NCBI RefSeq assembly: GCF_042731755.1
Contig: NZ_JBHWLR010000007.1
Span: forward strand, 124,001 to 188,000
Reading direction: 5' to 3'
Length of the DNA stretch: 64,000 nt
From: Promicromonospora sp042731755
GTDB taxonomy: Bacteria; Actinomycetota; Actinomycetes; Actinomycetales; Cellulomonadaceae
The notes beneath the pieces were generated by a model. The model ran no database searches. It had not been told where the DNA came from and saw only the letters and a program-made list of their open reading frames with translations. Below, one piece after another: positions 8,041 through 15,999 of the stretch. A program made the translations under genes and the position numbers. Numbering within the stretch: the stretch's first letter is position 1; each line of letters begins with the position of its first letter.

Positions 8041-8628
8041 ATGAGCGGCATGGTGATGCGCGCGGCCGGGCTGATAGTGACGGCCGGATTGGCGCTGACG
8101 GGGTGCACGGGCTCGCCGCCGGATCCTGAGGCTTCTTCGGCCCCTTCTGGCGTTTCAACGCCTGCGGCCAGCGCGAGCCCTTCCCCGTCGTTGCCGGCCA
8201 AGCCGGAGCGTCCCGAGGCGATGAAGCGCAAGGACGCGGAGGGGGCGGCGGCTGCGGCGGAGTACTTCATCGAGCTCTACCCGTACGTGATGGCCACGGG
8301 GGACACGGAGGAGTTCGAGGCGATGTCGCACCGGGCTTGCGGGTTCTGCGAGCAGGCGATCAAAGATGCTGAACGGATTCAGGATCAAGATCGACTCTTC
8401 CAAGGTGGAACGACGGAGGTGAAGATTCTTGATCGCTTTGCGCAGGATGATCTGACCGGCATCTACCCGCTTGACGTAGAAGTACACCAGGCGCTGTCTG
8501 AGACGCTAGCGGCCGATGGGTCCGTCGTCTCGTCTGCCGAGGCGCAGGTGTCTGCTCATCGTGTTGAGGTTGGTCGCAAGGATGGTCATTGGGTGGTTGT
8601 CGCGATCGCGCCGAGGCCGAAGTCGTGA
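8041..8628 (+). CDS. DUF6318 family lipoprotein
   Basis: This 195-residue exported lipoprotein has a signal peptide with lipobox LTGC (about residues 17-20), a Ser/Pro-rich linker, then a folded domain. That domain carries the features KDAEGAAAAAEYFIELYPYVMATGD and the CGFC pair typical of DUF6318. The two cysteines of CGFC suggest a disulphide. The 3' half has lower GC and more A/T-ending codons than flanking chromosomal genes, suggesting acquisition. The start at 8041 is preceded by a GA/G-rich site (GAGGGGCGGGG); ATGs at 8050 and 8056 are alternatives. Its stop overlaps the next GTG. Biological role unknown. Confidence 0.75.
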   Translation: MSGMVMRAAGLIVTAGLALTGCTGSPPDPEASSAPSGVSTPAASASPSPSLPAKPERPEAMKRKDAEGAAAAAEYFIELYPYVMATGDTEEFEAMSHRACGFCEQAIKDAERIQDQDRLFQGGTTEVKILDRFAQDDLTGIYPLDVEVHQALSETLAADGSVVSSAEAQVSAHRVEVGRKDGHWVVVAIAPRPKS

Positions 8629-9506
8629 GCGGGATCAGTGTGGTACTCCTGGCCAGCGCGATGGTTTTTGCGGTGCCTCAGGCCAATGAACAACCAACCT
8701 TTAGTGGAACGTCGGAACACGATCAGGTCTCGGTCGAAGCAATCACACCAATAGGAGCCGCGAGGGCTCCGATCGAGGCCGCAGGCGATCGCGGGCGTCC
8801 GTCGCTCGCGCCGCCCGTCCGCCAGTGGCGCGTCACTCCCGCGCTGTGCTTCCTGCGTGACCTCGGTGGGGCTACCGTGCTCGCAGAGTCGTGCGACGAA
8901 GGCCACCGGCTCGCCTATGAGGGCATCGAGTGCGAGGACGACGAACAAGCGGTCGGCGCCCTGTTCGAGCAGCGTCAGCTGTCGGGCGAGTGGTCGGACG
9001 CCGCGCTGGTCGAGGATGAGTCATGCCTGGCCGAGCGGCGTCGTCAGGTCGACATTCCCGCCGCCGCGGCACGAGCGTTCCAGGAGATGCAGATCGCGCC
9101 GTCGGAGGTGAACGTGCAGCCGCCGGACGGCTGGACGCTCGTCAACGCCGACACCATCGCCTTCACTGATCGGGAACCCCGAACCGTCAGCACCGAACTG
9201 TTCGGCATCCCCGTGGATATCCGTGCGGTCCCGAGCAGCTACTCCTGGGACTTCGGCGACGGCACAGCTCCGCTGAGCACCACCGACCCGGGTGCCCCCT
9301 ATCCCGCCCACACCATCGCGCACGCCTATGCGAAACAGGGCACGGCGACCATCTCGCTCACCACCACCTGGAGTGGTCAGTTCCGCCTGGCTGGTGAGCC
9401 CACCTGGCGCGGCGTGCCGGGGGAGGCGACCACGGCGTCGTCGTCGGGCAGCCTGGAGATCCTGGAGGCGAGGGCGCGTCTGGTGGAGGACCTCTACGGC
9501 GGCTGA
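8625..9506 (+). CDS. Secreted PKD-domain-like protein of unknown function
   Basis: Starting at the GTG that overlaps the lipoprotein stop (GTGA), this 293-residue protein has a hydrophobic N-terminal export signal (VVLLASAMVFAVPQA). Near residues 200-245 is a recognisable PKD-like fold: SSYSWDFGDGTAPLSTTDPG, then AHTIAHAYAKQGTATISLTTTW. PKD modules are extracellular Ig-like beta-sandwiches used for protein or glycan contacts. Three cysteines lie in the middle part. Coupling to the DUF6318 gene suggests the two products act together at the cell surface. No enzyme motif was found. Confidence 0.75.
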   Translation: MSGISVVLLASAMVFAVPQANEQPTFSGTSEHDQVSVEAITPIGAARAPIEAAGDRGRPSLAPPVRQWRVTPALCFLRDLGGATVLAESCDEGHRLAYEGIECEDDEQAVGALFEQRQLSGEWSDAALVEDESCLAERRRQVDIPAAAARAFQEMQIAPSEVNVQPPDGWTLVNADTIAFTDREPRTVSTELFGIPVDIRAVPSSYSWDFGDGTAPLSTTDPGAPYPAHTIAHAYAKQGTATISLTTTWSGQFRLAGEPTWRGVPGEATTASSSGSLEILEARARLVEDLYGG

Positions 9507-9527
9507 CGCCGACCGCGCTCTCGACGC

Positions 9528-10052
9528 TCACGACATCGCGTGCTTGGCGGTCGTGGTGTCGAGGCAGCGATCGACGAGCGCGGTGAGCTCGAGCGGGAGC
9601 GGCAGATCCGCCTGTTCTACGTCGGGCAGTTCGTCGTACAGGGTGACGGCGACCGGGCCTGCCATCTGGTCGGCCGGCGCGTCGGTGCAGAGCAGGATCC
9701 CGACCGTGGGGCGGTGCGTCTCGGGGATGCGTACAAGGTCGTCCACCAGCGACACCGTGTATCGGGTGCGGCCGATCAGGACAGGGTTGAAGCGACCGAC
9801 GTGAACTTGGATCGCTATGTAACGCAGCTGGGTCACATGGAATAGCAGCAGGTCCACGGAGTAGTCGCGCTCGTCCTCCATCAGCTCCATGTGCCGGTCC
9901 ACCACGCACATGTGGCGGTCCGGCAGGGCGAGGAGATCCTCCAGATGGTCGACGACGATGCCGGTGAAGGTGCGGCGGATTGACTCGGTGATCTCGTCGA
10001 TGACGTCCTCGAACCCCTCGGGGCCGGACTCGGTGCGCCGGAACATGTTCAT
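9528..10052 (-). CDS. Degenerate DUF1016/YhcG C-terminal (PDDEXK) nuclease-like protein
   Basis: The 174 residues match the C-terminal nuclease domain of YhcG/DUF1016 proteins in order: CVVDRHMELMEDERDYSVDLLLFH (family: 'CFLDRQ...YVDLLFYH'), then FNPVLIGRTRYTVSLVDDLVRIP ('FKPEYAGKLNFYLNVVDD'), then PTVGILLC. The family DUF1016 N-terminal domain is absent. The catalytic Glu/Asp-x-Lys of the family ('IDLKIGEF') is replaced by Gln-Val-His (IQVHVGRF), so hydrolysis is unlikely; the motif Asp in VDLLLFH remains. The ATG overlaps a 17-codon upstream ORF. It may be a regulatory or DNA-binding relic of a defence nuclease. Confidence 0.7.
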   Translation of the reverse strand: MNMFRRTESGPEGFEDVIDEITESIRRTFTGIVVDHLEDLLALPDRHMCVVDRHMELMEDERDYSVDLLLFHVTQLRYIAIQVHVGRFNPVLIGRTRYTVSLVDDLVRIPETHRPTVGILLCTDAPADQMAGPVAVTLYDELPDVEQADLPLPLELTALVDRCLDTTTAKHAMS

Positions 10053-10102
10053 CGCTCACCGGTCCGGCGGATGGGCTCGGCTCGGGCAGTCAGAAGGTTC
10101 AT
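10049..10102 (-). CDS. Possible 17-aa leader peptide upstream of nuclease-like gene
   Basis: This ORF reads MNLLTARAEPIRRTGER and ends in TGA overlapping the ATG of the DUF1016-like gene. It starts four bases after the 14-bp element shared with the HicB-like gene and has no Shine-Dalgarno. Length (17 codons plus stop), overlap type and upstream element all match the leader at 7751-7804, while the peptide sequences do not resemble each other. That suggests the act of translation matters more than the peptide. Confidence 0.4.
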   Translation of the reverse strand: MNLLTARAEPIRRTGER

Positions 10103-10106
10103 GGCT

Positions 10107-10120
10107 CAAGCCTGTAGAGG
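10107..10120 (-). promoter_or_regulatory. 14-bp conserved upstream element, copy 2
   Basis: On the - strand this reads CCTCTACAGGCTTG, identical to 7810-7823, and ends four bases before the leader ORF ATG. The bases upstream differ between copies (TTGCAATG here, GCATTGTT there), so only the 14-mer and the geometry are conserved. Confidence 0.5.
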
Positions 10121-10142
10121 CATTGCAACATTCGCCACCTGA

Positions 10143-10158
10143 GTTGCGTATACGCAAC
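10143..10158. promoter_or_regulatory. Perfect 16-bp palindrome, operator-like site, copy 2
   Basis: GTTGCGTATACGCAAC is its own reverse complement. It lies between the divergent leader ORF (start 10102, - strand) and the secreted-protein gene at 10340 (+ strand). It shares the GTTGCG/CGCAAC half-sites with the inverted repeat at 7995-8016, so one dimeric regulator could bind both. Confidence 0.5.
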
Positions 10159-10339
10159 GAATCGCCACGAGGACAACCTCAGCCAAGGTCGGGGCATGGC
10201 AAGTTGGTGGCTCGTTCTTGCCCAGTGTTGGCGAGATGTTGTGAATTATCACGGAGGCGCCTTGCCGGGAAGACGGATGTAGCGCACCCTTGTTCCGGCC
10301 GTGTTCACTGAGTTGTGCCCGAAGTTGAGGGAGTCGCCG

Positions 10340-11005
10340 ATGGTCTCGTCCGCCATCACGCCCAAGCGCACCATCGCCGTCCTCATCGGGGTCGCAGTCA
10401 TAGCGGTGGCGGCATTCGCGGTCGTGCGATCGGGTGTGTTCGAGCCGGAGACAGTCCAGGGCGCGATCCCCGGACCGGGATCATCGTCCCCCTCGGCGTC
10501 GGCTTCCGCGAGTCCTTCCGCGACGCCGGCTCCAGAGCCGTCCGCATCGCCGACGACGCCGGAGCAGGTCAAGGCCAAGAACATCGCAGACGCGAAGGCG
10601 CGGCTCGTAAAGTACTACGAGACGACGGCCCAAGTAGCGAACAACAGCTACAAGGACTGGGAACGTAAGTTGGTTCCGTTCTGGGGTAGTTTCGAAATCC
10701 GAGACTCGATGGGAGTCGCCTACGCCCAAAGTCTGGACGCGGGCCAGTACACTACAGGCGTTGCGAGGATCGAGTCGGTTCGGCCCACGGGCTATAAGGC
10801 ACCTGAGCCGGATTACGAGCGGGTGAATTTCGAAGTTTGTGTCGACTTTTCCGACGTCCAAACGTTCGAAGAGAACGGTGCGAAAATTGAGCGCCAGGCT
10901 GGTGTCCCTACGCGCTATTACCTTCAGTATGAGATGCGGCACCATGGTGCCGATCGGGGCTGGGCAATCGACCTCGAAGAGCGGCAAGTGGAGCGCGCAT
11001 GCTGA
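10340..11005 (+). CDS. Membrane-anchored extracytoplasmic protein of unknown function
   Basis: This 221-residue protein has a single N-terminal membrane helix (TIAVLIGVAVIAVAAFAVV, about residues 10-29), a Ser/Pro/Ala-rich linker and a soluble C-terminal domain (from about residue 75). The helix-strand pattern of that domain (KARLVKYYETTAQVANNSY, later NFEVCVDFSDV, then RYYLQYEMRHHG and WAIDLEERQVERAC) resembles small NTF2-like secreted domains. It carries few GC-ending codons compared with the chromosome. The start at 10340 has a GAGGGAG site eight bases upstream; ATG 10301 lacks one. The gene overlaps the next by seven bases. Confidence 0.65.
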   Translation: MVSSAITPKRTIAVLIGVAVIAVAAFAVVRSGVFEPETVQGAIPGPGSSSPSASASASPSATPAPEPSASPTTPEQVKAKNIADAKARLVKYYETTAQVANNSYKDWERKLVPFWGSFEIRDSMGVAYAQSLDAGQYTTGVARIESVRPTGYKAPEPDYERVNFEVCVDFSDVQTFEENGAKIERQAGVPTRYYLQYEMRHHGADRGWAIDLEERQVERAC

Positions 11006-11973
11006 CCGGACGCAGATCTGCTGCATGGACATTGCGGATTGGGCTATTCGTGATGGTGGCCTTGACCGCGGTCATATTGGTCAGGCCTCCACTTGCAGCG
11101 GCAGAATGCCGAGAGGTCCTGCTGCCAGACGGCACGGTGAAGACGATCTGCGAAGACGATGACGACAGCGGCGAACCAGGCGACGGTGGCGGAGACGACA
11201 ATGGTGGAGGCAATCAGAATCCCCGAACCTGCGAGTTAGAAGGACACGAGATCCCGTGTACTAGTGAGTTTGGCGTCTGGGATGGTTACTGCTATATCCG
11301 TGTTGCCACTGATGACCCAAATGTGCACAAGGACCTCTGGGGAGAACACACGGATGGCGTAATCCTTGAGTGCAGTCCCTACGACTGCATTGGCGGACCG
11401 GATCCATGCCCAGGTGCGTCGCTGGACTGGGCCCCGGGTCCCCCTGCTCCGGTTGGCCCGTCTGTCGAAGAACTCGCACGCCGTGCCGTTACCAGCATGC
11501 AGCTTACGATGGGCCAGATAGGCTCCACCCCGCCAGCATCTGCACGGGAGGATGTGGTGGGTGCGATAGGTCTGCCCATCTGGCTATGGGTTGCCAATCG
11601 CGCAGAGAACACGATTGGACCTATCACCCGTACCGCGAGTGATGGCGGTCTGACTGTGAGTGCGACCGGCACGCTGAACCGTGTCGAGTGGACGCTTGTC
11701 GATGCGAACGGCAACACGGTTGGCACTATTACCTGCGACGGAGTTAATGCTCCAGGGACGCCGTACGACGGTCGGAACAGCGCGGAGCCGTCGCCTACGT
11801 GTGGATTTGGCGCGGACCTCAACAGCAGCCCAGGCACACTGACCCTTACCGGTACGGCCTACTGGTCCGTTGAGTGGCAGGGCGGCAATCAGTCCGGTCA
11901 GATTGATGTTCCTGCGCAGAGCAACACCACGCAGATCCGGATCGGCGAGCTCCAGGCGCTTCTCCGGAACTGA
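10999..11973 (+). CDS. Secreted Cys-rich protein of unknown function
   Basis: This 324-residue protein has a Sec-type signal (LRIGLFVMVALTAVILVRPPLAAAE) and an Asp/Gly-rich acidic tract (EDDDDSGEPGDGGGDDNGGG). A Cys-rich section follows (CELEGHEIPC, YCYIRV, ECSPYDCIGGPDPCPG), then a helical stretch beginning SVEELARRAVTSMQLTMGQI and a C-terminal beta-rich domain with GLTVSATGTLNRVEWTLVD and SVEWQGG. It overlaps the preceding gene by seven bases, so the two are probably co-translated and may form a surface complex. Base composition is less GC-rich than the flanks. No catalytic motif was recognised. Confidence 0.65.
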   Translation: MLTGRRSAAWTLRIGLFVMVALTAVILVRPPLAAAECREVLLPDGTVKTICEDDDDSGEPGDGGGDDNGGGNQNPRTCELEGHEIPCTSEFGVWDGYCYIRVATDDPNVHKDLWGEHTDGVILECSPYDCIGGPDPCPGASLDWAPGPPAPVGPSVEELARRAVTSMQLTMGQIGSTPPASAREDVVGAIGLPIWLWVANRAENTIGPITRTASDGGLTVSATGTLNRVEWTLVDANGNTVGTITCDGVNAPGTPYDGRNSAEPSPTCGFGADLNSSPGTLTLTGTAYWSVEWQGGNQSGQIDVPAQSNTTQIRIGELQALLRN

Positions 11974-12134
11974 AACACCGACGATCGAATCTCTGCGTTC
12001 CCCGATACAGGGCGGCGGAGAGTTCACCCCACCATCGGCACTATTGCCCTCTGATCTGGCCATTGCCGCCGATACAGTCCTCGTGACGCCGCACCCATGA
12101 CCTGAGCCGGCGGGCCAATGGAGGACACGCACCA

Positions 12135-14480
12135 ATGGTTTCTGCCGAGGTTCCTGCGCGCCCGTTCGGGCGTGGCGCGACCGTCTGGATGGCTTCCTTG
12201 GCCGCGACGACGCTGCTCGCGGTGGGCCTGGTGCCCGCACACCAGGCGGCAGCCAGTCCCGCGCCGAGCAGCATGGAACTGGGCAGGTTGTCCACGACGT
12301 CGGACGCAGTGCCCGTGCCGTCCGCCCTGTTGGCGGCCGCAGGAGAGCTGCCCGCCGCCGCGCAGGCCGTGGCGCTGGCCGGCTCTGTGGTCTTCGTGCA
12401 GGTCACGGGAGAGGCCGGCCCGCGAGTGCTATGGCGCGAGCAGGACGGTGGCGGATGGTCTTCCACATGGGGCGGCGTCGAGCTGGCGGGCGAGCTCATC
12501 GCGGCGGAGAACGACGTCGTGCACCTGCGGCAGGGTGAGATCGAGATTCTCGTGTGGACGCGGGACGGCGGTGGAAGCCGGACGGTGCCGAGCGGGACAC
12601 GGCTGGGGCGAGGCGCGCAGTACATCGCGTACCTCAACGACCGTCCCTATGTGGCAGTACAGACCGTGACCACCGACCAGGACCTGCCGCTGCCTGCGCA
12701 GGGAGCGGGGGACGGCAGGGAAGGTTTTGCCGTCGTGGGAGACGACGTCGCATTCATGCGCAGTAACGGCGTCCGGTTCTTCGACATCCCGACGGTGCGG
12801 GTGGTCGCCTTCGAGGTCCCGTGCCCGTACACGGTCGGGCGCGACGCGGCTCTCGCTGGTGTCGGGTCCCGGATGGTGCTCGCCTCGTGTGGACCGGACG
12901 ATGCCATCGGGGCAGCAGATCTCGGCGGAATCTACACCCCACTCACGCCCGTCGGGTCGTTGCAGCGGGGGTTCGTCGCCGGGGAGTCCTTCGCGCTCGG
13001 CCGGTCCACCGTGACCGGTGACCTGACCGTCGTTCCCGTGCTGAACGGGATCGGTGGTGAGAGCACCGGAACGCTCGGCGCGACGACGGACTTCGACCTG
13101 GGTGACGACGCAACGACCGTGGCCTTCATCGACGGTGCCGGCGACATCCGTGCTGCGGATCTCGACGGCTGGTCCTCCGACCTCGCAACGGAGATCGTCG
13201 ATTCGGCGCCCCCGTCCTCGCCCGCGGACATCTCCGGAACGCGGAGCGTCGACGGTTCGGTCCTGATCAGACGCGACTACTCGGTGTTCGTGGACTCGAG
13301 AGACGCGGGGACATCACCCTTCGAACCGATCGGAGTGGCGACCGAGGAGCTTCGGTATCGGCAGAAGCTCGCTGGTCAGAGCTCCTTCGGCGGCTACGTC
13401 GGCATTGACTCCGGATCGACGTCCGTCACGCATCCCGTCGGATCCACCACCTGCTGGTCCGGTCGGGCCGTCGATCACGCGGGCAACCAGAGCGCCTGGA
13501 GCGGGGAGACCTGCGGGACGATTGACGGCACCCGTCCGACCGTCACCACCACGGCGCTCCCCGTGCGGATCAAAGCGACGGCGACGGCAACGCCCGTGAC
13601 GTTCAAGTATTCGGCGACCGACAACGGGCGGATCGGCTCGTTCGACGTCCGCTATCACAAGGACAAGGGCGGCAAGCAGATTGGCCCGTGGGTGTACCCG
13701 ACGTCGGGCACGGGGATCACCGCGCGCTCGTTCACCGTGGGCACCGGGAAGTCATACCGCGTCTGCTTTTCCGTCCGCGCACGGGACACCGCCGGAAACA
13801 CCACCGGGTGGTCGAGCTCGCGCTGCACCTACGTCGACGGCGCTGCACCGAAGTTCACCAAGGTGGAGATGTCCACGCGCTGGCTCGCACCGATTCCGAG
13901 CGGCCTGCTCAAGTGGACCCCCCGACTCACGTACGCGGCGTCGGACGACCAGGCCGTCGCCGCCTACCAGGTCCAGGAGCGGACGGCGGGCATGTTCGGC
14001 GGGCTGCCGTCCACGCCGTCGACCTACCCGTGGAAGACGGCCCGAAGCATGGAGAACTTCCTCGATCCGGGCGATCAGGCGTGCGCGAGGGTGCGCGCCA
14101 AGGACAGCGTCGGGAACGTGAGCGCCTGGTCACCGTGGCGCTGCGTCAACGCGCCCTTCATGAACGGGACGGGGCACATCGACGGCGCCAACAACGGAAT
14201 CTGGGGGTTCACCGTCTACGACAGGGGGCCGGCGTCGACCGCGAGGACCGTCGCCGTGCGTTCCGTCCGGGTGAAGGTCCAGACGGGGCCCAGCTACGGG
14301 TCGATGAAGGTCTACGCAGGATCGGAGTACCTGGGCACGGTCAACGCTCACTCGGCGACGAGCGGCACGAGGTGGGCGACGCTCACCACGTCGTCGGCCA
14401 CGGTGAAGGCCGTGAAGGTTCGGTTCGTCGCGACGAGCTCGAAGGACGTGCGGGTCAAGACGCTTTACTTCGTGCGTTGA
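12135..14480 (+). CDS. Large secreted protein with fibronectin-like repeats
   Basis: This 781-residue exported protein has a signal peptide (MASLAATTLLAVGLVPAHQAAASPAP). An N-terminal region of about 330 residues is beta-propeller-like. Three Cys-bearing Ig/fibronectin-like repeats follow, with the shared pattern 'C...VRA.D.AGN.S.WS...C': CWSGRAVDHAGNQSAWSG, CFSVRARDTAGNTTGWSS and CARVRAKDSVGNVSAWSP. A C-terminal beta-sandwich (about residues 690-781) ends in VKTLYFVR. This layout is common in actinobacterial surface or matrix proteins. GC content is back to the chromosomal norm. The ATG has a GGAGG site 11 bases upstream. The ligand is unknown. Confidence 0.75.
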   Translation: MVSAEVPARPFGRGATVWMASLAATTLLAVGLVPAHQAAASPAPSSMELGRLSTTSDAVPVPSALLAAAGELPAAAQAVALAGSVVFVQVTGEAGPRVLWREQDGGGWSSTWGGVELAGELIAAENDVVHLRQGEIEILVWTRDGGGSRTVPSGTRLGRGAQYIAYLNDRPYVAVQTVTTDQDLPLPAQGAGDGREGFAVVGDDVAFMRSNGVRFFDIPTVRVVAFEVPCPYTVGRDAALAGVGSRMVLASCGPDDAIGAADLGGIYTPLTPVGSLQRGFVAGESFALGRSTVTGDLTVVPVLNGIGGESTGTLGATTDFDLGDDATTVAFIDGAGDIRAADLDGWSSDLATEIVDSAPPSSPADISGTRSVDGSVLIRRDYSVFVDSRDAGTSPFEPIGVATEELRYRQKLAGQSSFGGYVGIDSGSTSVTHPVGSTTCWSGRAVDHAGNQSAWSGETCGTIDGTRPTVTTTALPVRIKATATATPVTFKYSATDNGRIGSFDVRYHKDKGGKQIGPWVYPTSGTGITARSFTVGTGKSYRVCFSVRARDTAGNTTGWSSSRCTYVDGAAPKFTKVEMSTRWLAPIPSGLLKWTPRLTYAASDDQAVAAYQVQERTAGMFGGLPSTPSTYPWKTARSMENFLDPGDQACARVRAKDSVGNVSAWSPWRCVNAPFMNGTGHIDGANNGIWGFTVYDRGPASTARTVAVRSVRVKVQTGPSYGSMKVYAGSEYLGTVNAHSATSGTRWATLTTSSATVKAVKVRFVATSSKDVRVKTLYFVR

Positions 14481-14523
14481 CGGTTCGACTTCGCTAGCCC
14501 GGTTCAGGCGGTCGACCCACTCA

Positions 14524-15414
14524 TCAGGTCCGGACCCCGAACTGCTCGTATCGCCATGCCAGGAATTCGGCGCTCGGACGGTCGGCACTGCGCTGCGGAA
14601 GTTGGATGGTCCGGCCGTGCATCTCCTGCAACCCGTGCCTCAGCATCGGTCCATCGACCTTTTCCAGGATGTCGCGGGAGATGCGCACCTCGTAGTCCGG
14701 CGTCACACCGAGCATGTTCTGGTCGTACGCAGCGTGGTGGATCTTGCACAGCGCGAGGCCGTTGTTCACCGTGGGAACTCCACGCTCATGTGAATCCGGG
14801 ATGATGTGCGCTGCGTCGAGCAGCGATCCGTACTTCAACTCGCAGATCGCGCACTGCGTGCCGTACGCGATGATGACGCGCGTGCGAAAGGCCGGCTGAT
14901 GCAGCCGCTCCTTCGCGAGTCGCAGTGCGTAGATTCGCTCAGGCTCCGGCATGTGTCGTACGTCGTGCACAAAGTTGAAGGACTCGTCGAGAGCGATGAT
15001 GAAGGTGCGCTCCTCCGGATAGTCCTCGACGACGTAGACGGGCGCCACGGGCGTGTAGATGTTGGGCACCTCCTTCCGGAACAGGATCAGCGGAGCGCCC
15101 GTGGCCATCGCGTTGCGGAGCTTTCGATTGTCGCCCGACCAGGGGTCTCCCTCGCGGTAGGCATAGTGGAGGAGACCATCTTCGGACTCGGTGTCGTCGT
15201 AGGGCCCGTCGGTGGCACTGACGATGGACAGAGTGGACTCGAATGACGCGGGATTTCGGATTCCTCGCGAGTAGTCGATGATCGGGAGCTTCTGGCCGTC
15301 GATGTGGAAGTCGAGCAGTTCGGCGCGATTGAGAAAGCCGCCGTTCGCCTCGGCGCGCTCCTGAACCCAGGAGATGATGCGTGGGCGCAATGCCTTCTCG
15401 AACGCAGATTCCAT
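14524..15414 (-). CDS. HNH endonuclease with SRA-like N-terminal region (putative type IV restriction)
   Basis: The protein has 296 residues. The C-terminal half carries an HNH_2-type nuclease: AYGTQCAICELKYGSLLDAAHIIPDS, then NNGLALCKIHHAAYD, with the metal Cys pair, His and Asn positions intact. The N-terminal part (GPYDDTESEDGLLHYAYREGDPWSGDNRKLRNA, then PLILF and YVVEDYPEERTFII) follows the pattern of SRA/PUA-like modified-base readers found ahead of HNH domains in methyl-dependent restriction enzymes. The start ATG at 15414 has GGTGAGGT six bases upstream; the GTG at 15420 abuts that site. It is a stand-alone gene with no methyltransferase nearby, which fits a modification-dependent enzyme. 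Confidence 0.78.
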   Translation of the reverse strand: MESAFEKALRPRIISWVQERAEANGGFLNRAELLDFHIDGQKLPIIDYSRGIRNPASFESTLSIVSATDGPYDDTESEDGLLHYAYREGDPWSGDNRKLRNAMATGAPLILFRKEVPNIYTPVAPVYVVEDYPEERTFIIALDESFNFVHDVRHMPEPERIYALRLAKERLHQPAFRTRVIIAYGTQCAICELKYGSLLDAAHIIPDSHERGVPTVNNGLALCKIHHAAYDQNMLGVTPDYEVRISRDILEKVDGPMLRHGLQEMHGRTIQLPQRSADRPSAEFLAWRYEQFGVRT

Positions 15415-15556
15415 GTGCACACCTCACCAGATCTCATCGGCTGGGGGAAGCCATGAGCACGCTGGGGCGCAGTCGCACCACACCGTGGTGACCAGCATGA
15501 ACTGTCAAGCGTCGGATCCTCCGTGTGGGATGCCCGGTCGCAGCGTGGAGTCCAGG

Positions 15557-15982
15557 ATGGACCCCATGGCATCCACCTCCTCCGTCCTCCGCGGTATCGG
15601 CCAGGTCGCTCTTGGCGCCGCACTGCTCACGGCCGGCATCAGCCACCTGACCACGGCCCGCAAGGAGTTCCAGGCCCAGGTACCCAGCTGGTTCCCGGCC
15701 GATCCCGACACCGTCGTGGTCGGGTCCGGCATCGTCGAGATCGGCCTCGGCACCGCCCTGGTGGCCACCTGGAAGCAGCCGGTCCGACGGCGCTTGGGGG
15801 CGCTGGTCGCCGCGTTCTTCGTCGCGGTCTTCCCTGGGAACATCGCGCAGTACGCGGGGCGTCGAGACGGGTTCGGGCTGAACACGGATCGCAAGCGCGC
15901 GCTACGGCTCCTCGGCCAGCCTGTCCTTGTCGCGTGGGCGCTCGCGTCGACGCGGAACCGTGCCACCAAGGCCGGGAGCTGA
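15557..15982 (+). CDS. DoxX-like membrane protein
   Basis: This is a protein of about 141 residues with four hydrophobic segments. The motif LGAALLTAGISHLTTARKEFQAQVPSW near the N-terminus and GNIAQYAGRRDGFGL near the C-terminus are typical of small DoxX-like (DoxX_2) proteins. Members of this family are integral membrane proteins sometimes tied to redox or oxidative stress systems, but the function of this branch is not established. ATG 15557 has GGAG six bases upstream; ATG 15566 is an equally possible start. It is transcribed away from the HNH gene. Confidence 0.75.
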   Translation: MDPMASTSSVLRGIGQVALGAALLTAGISHLTTARKEFQAQVPSWFPADPDTVVVGSGIVEIGLGTALVATWKQPVRRRLGALVAAFFVAVFPGNIAQYAGRRDGFGLNTDRKRALRLLGQPVLVAWALASTRNRATKAGS

Positions 15983-15999
15983 CACCGAGCGGCCGGGCG

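Noticed and set aside
10196..10282. 28-codon ORF (starts MASWWLVLAQ) upstream of the gene at 10340
   Set aside because: Weak ribosome site, no overlap with the next gene and none of the features of the 17-codon leaders.
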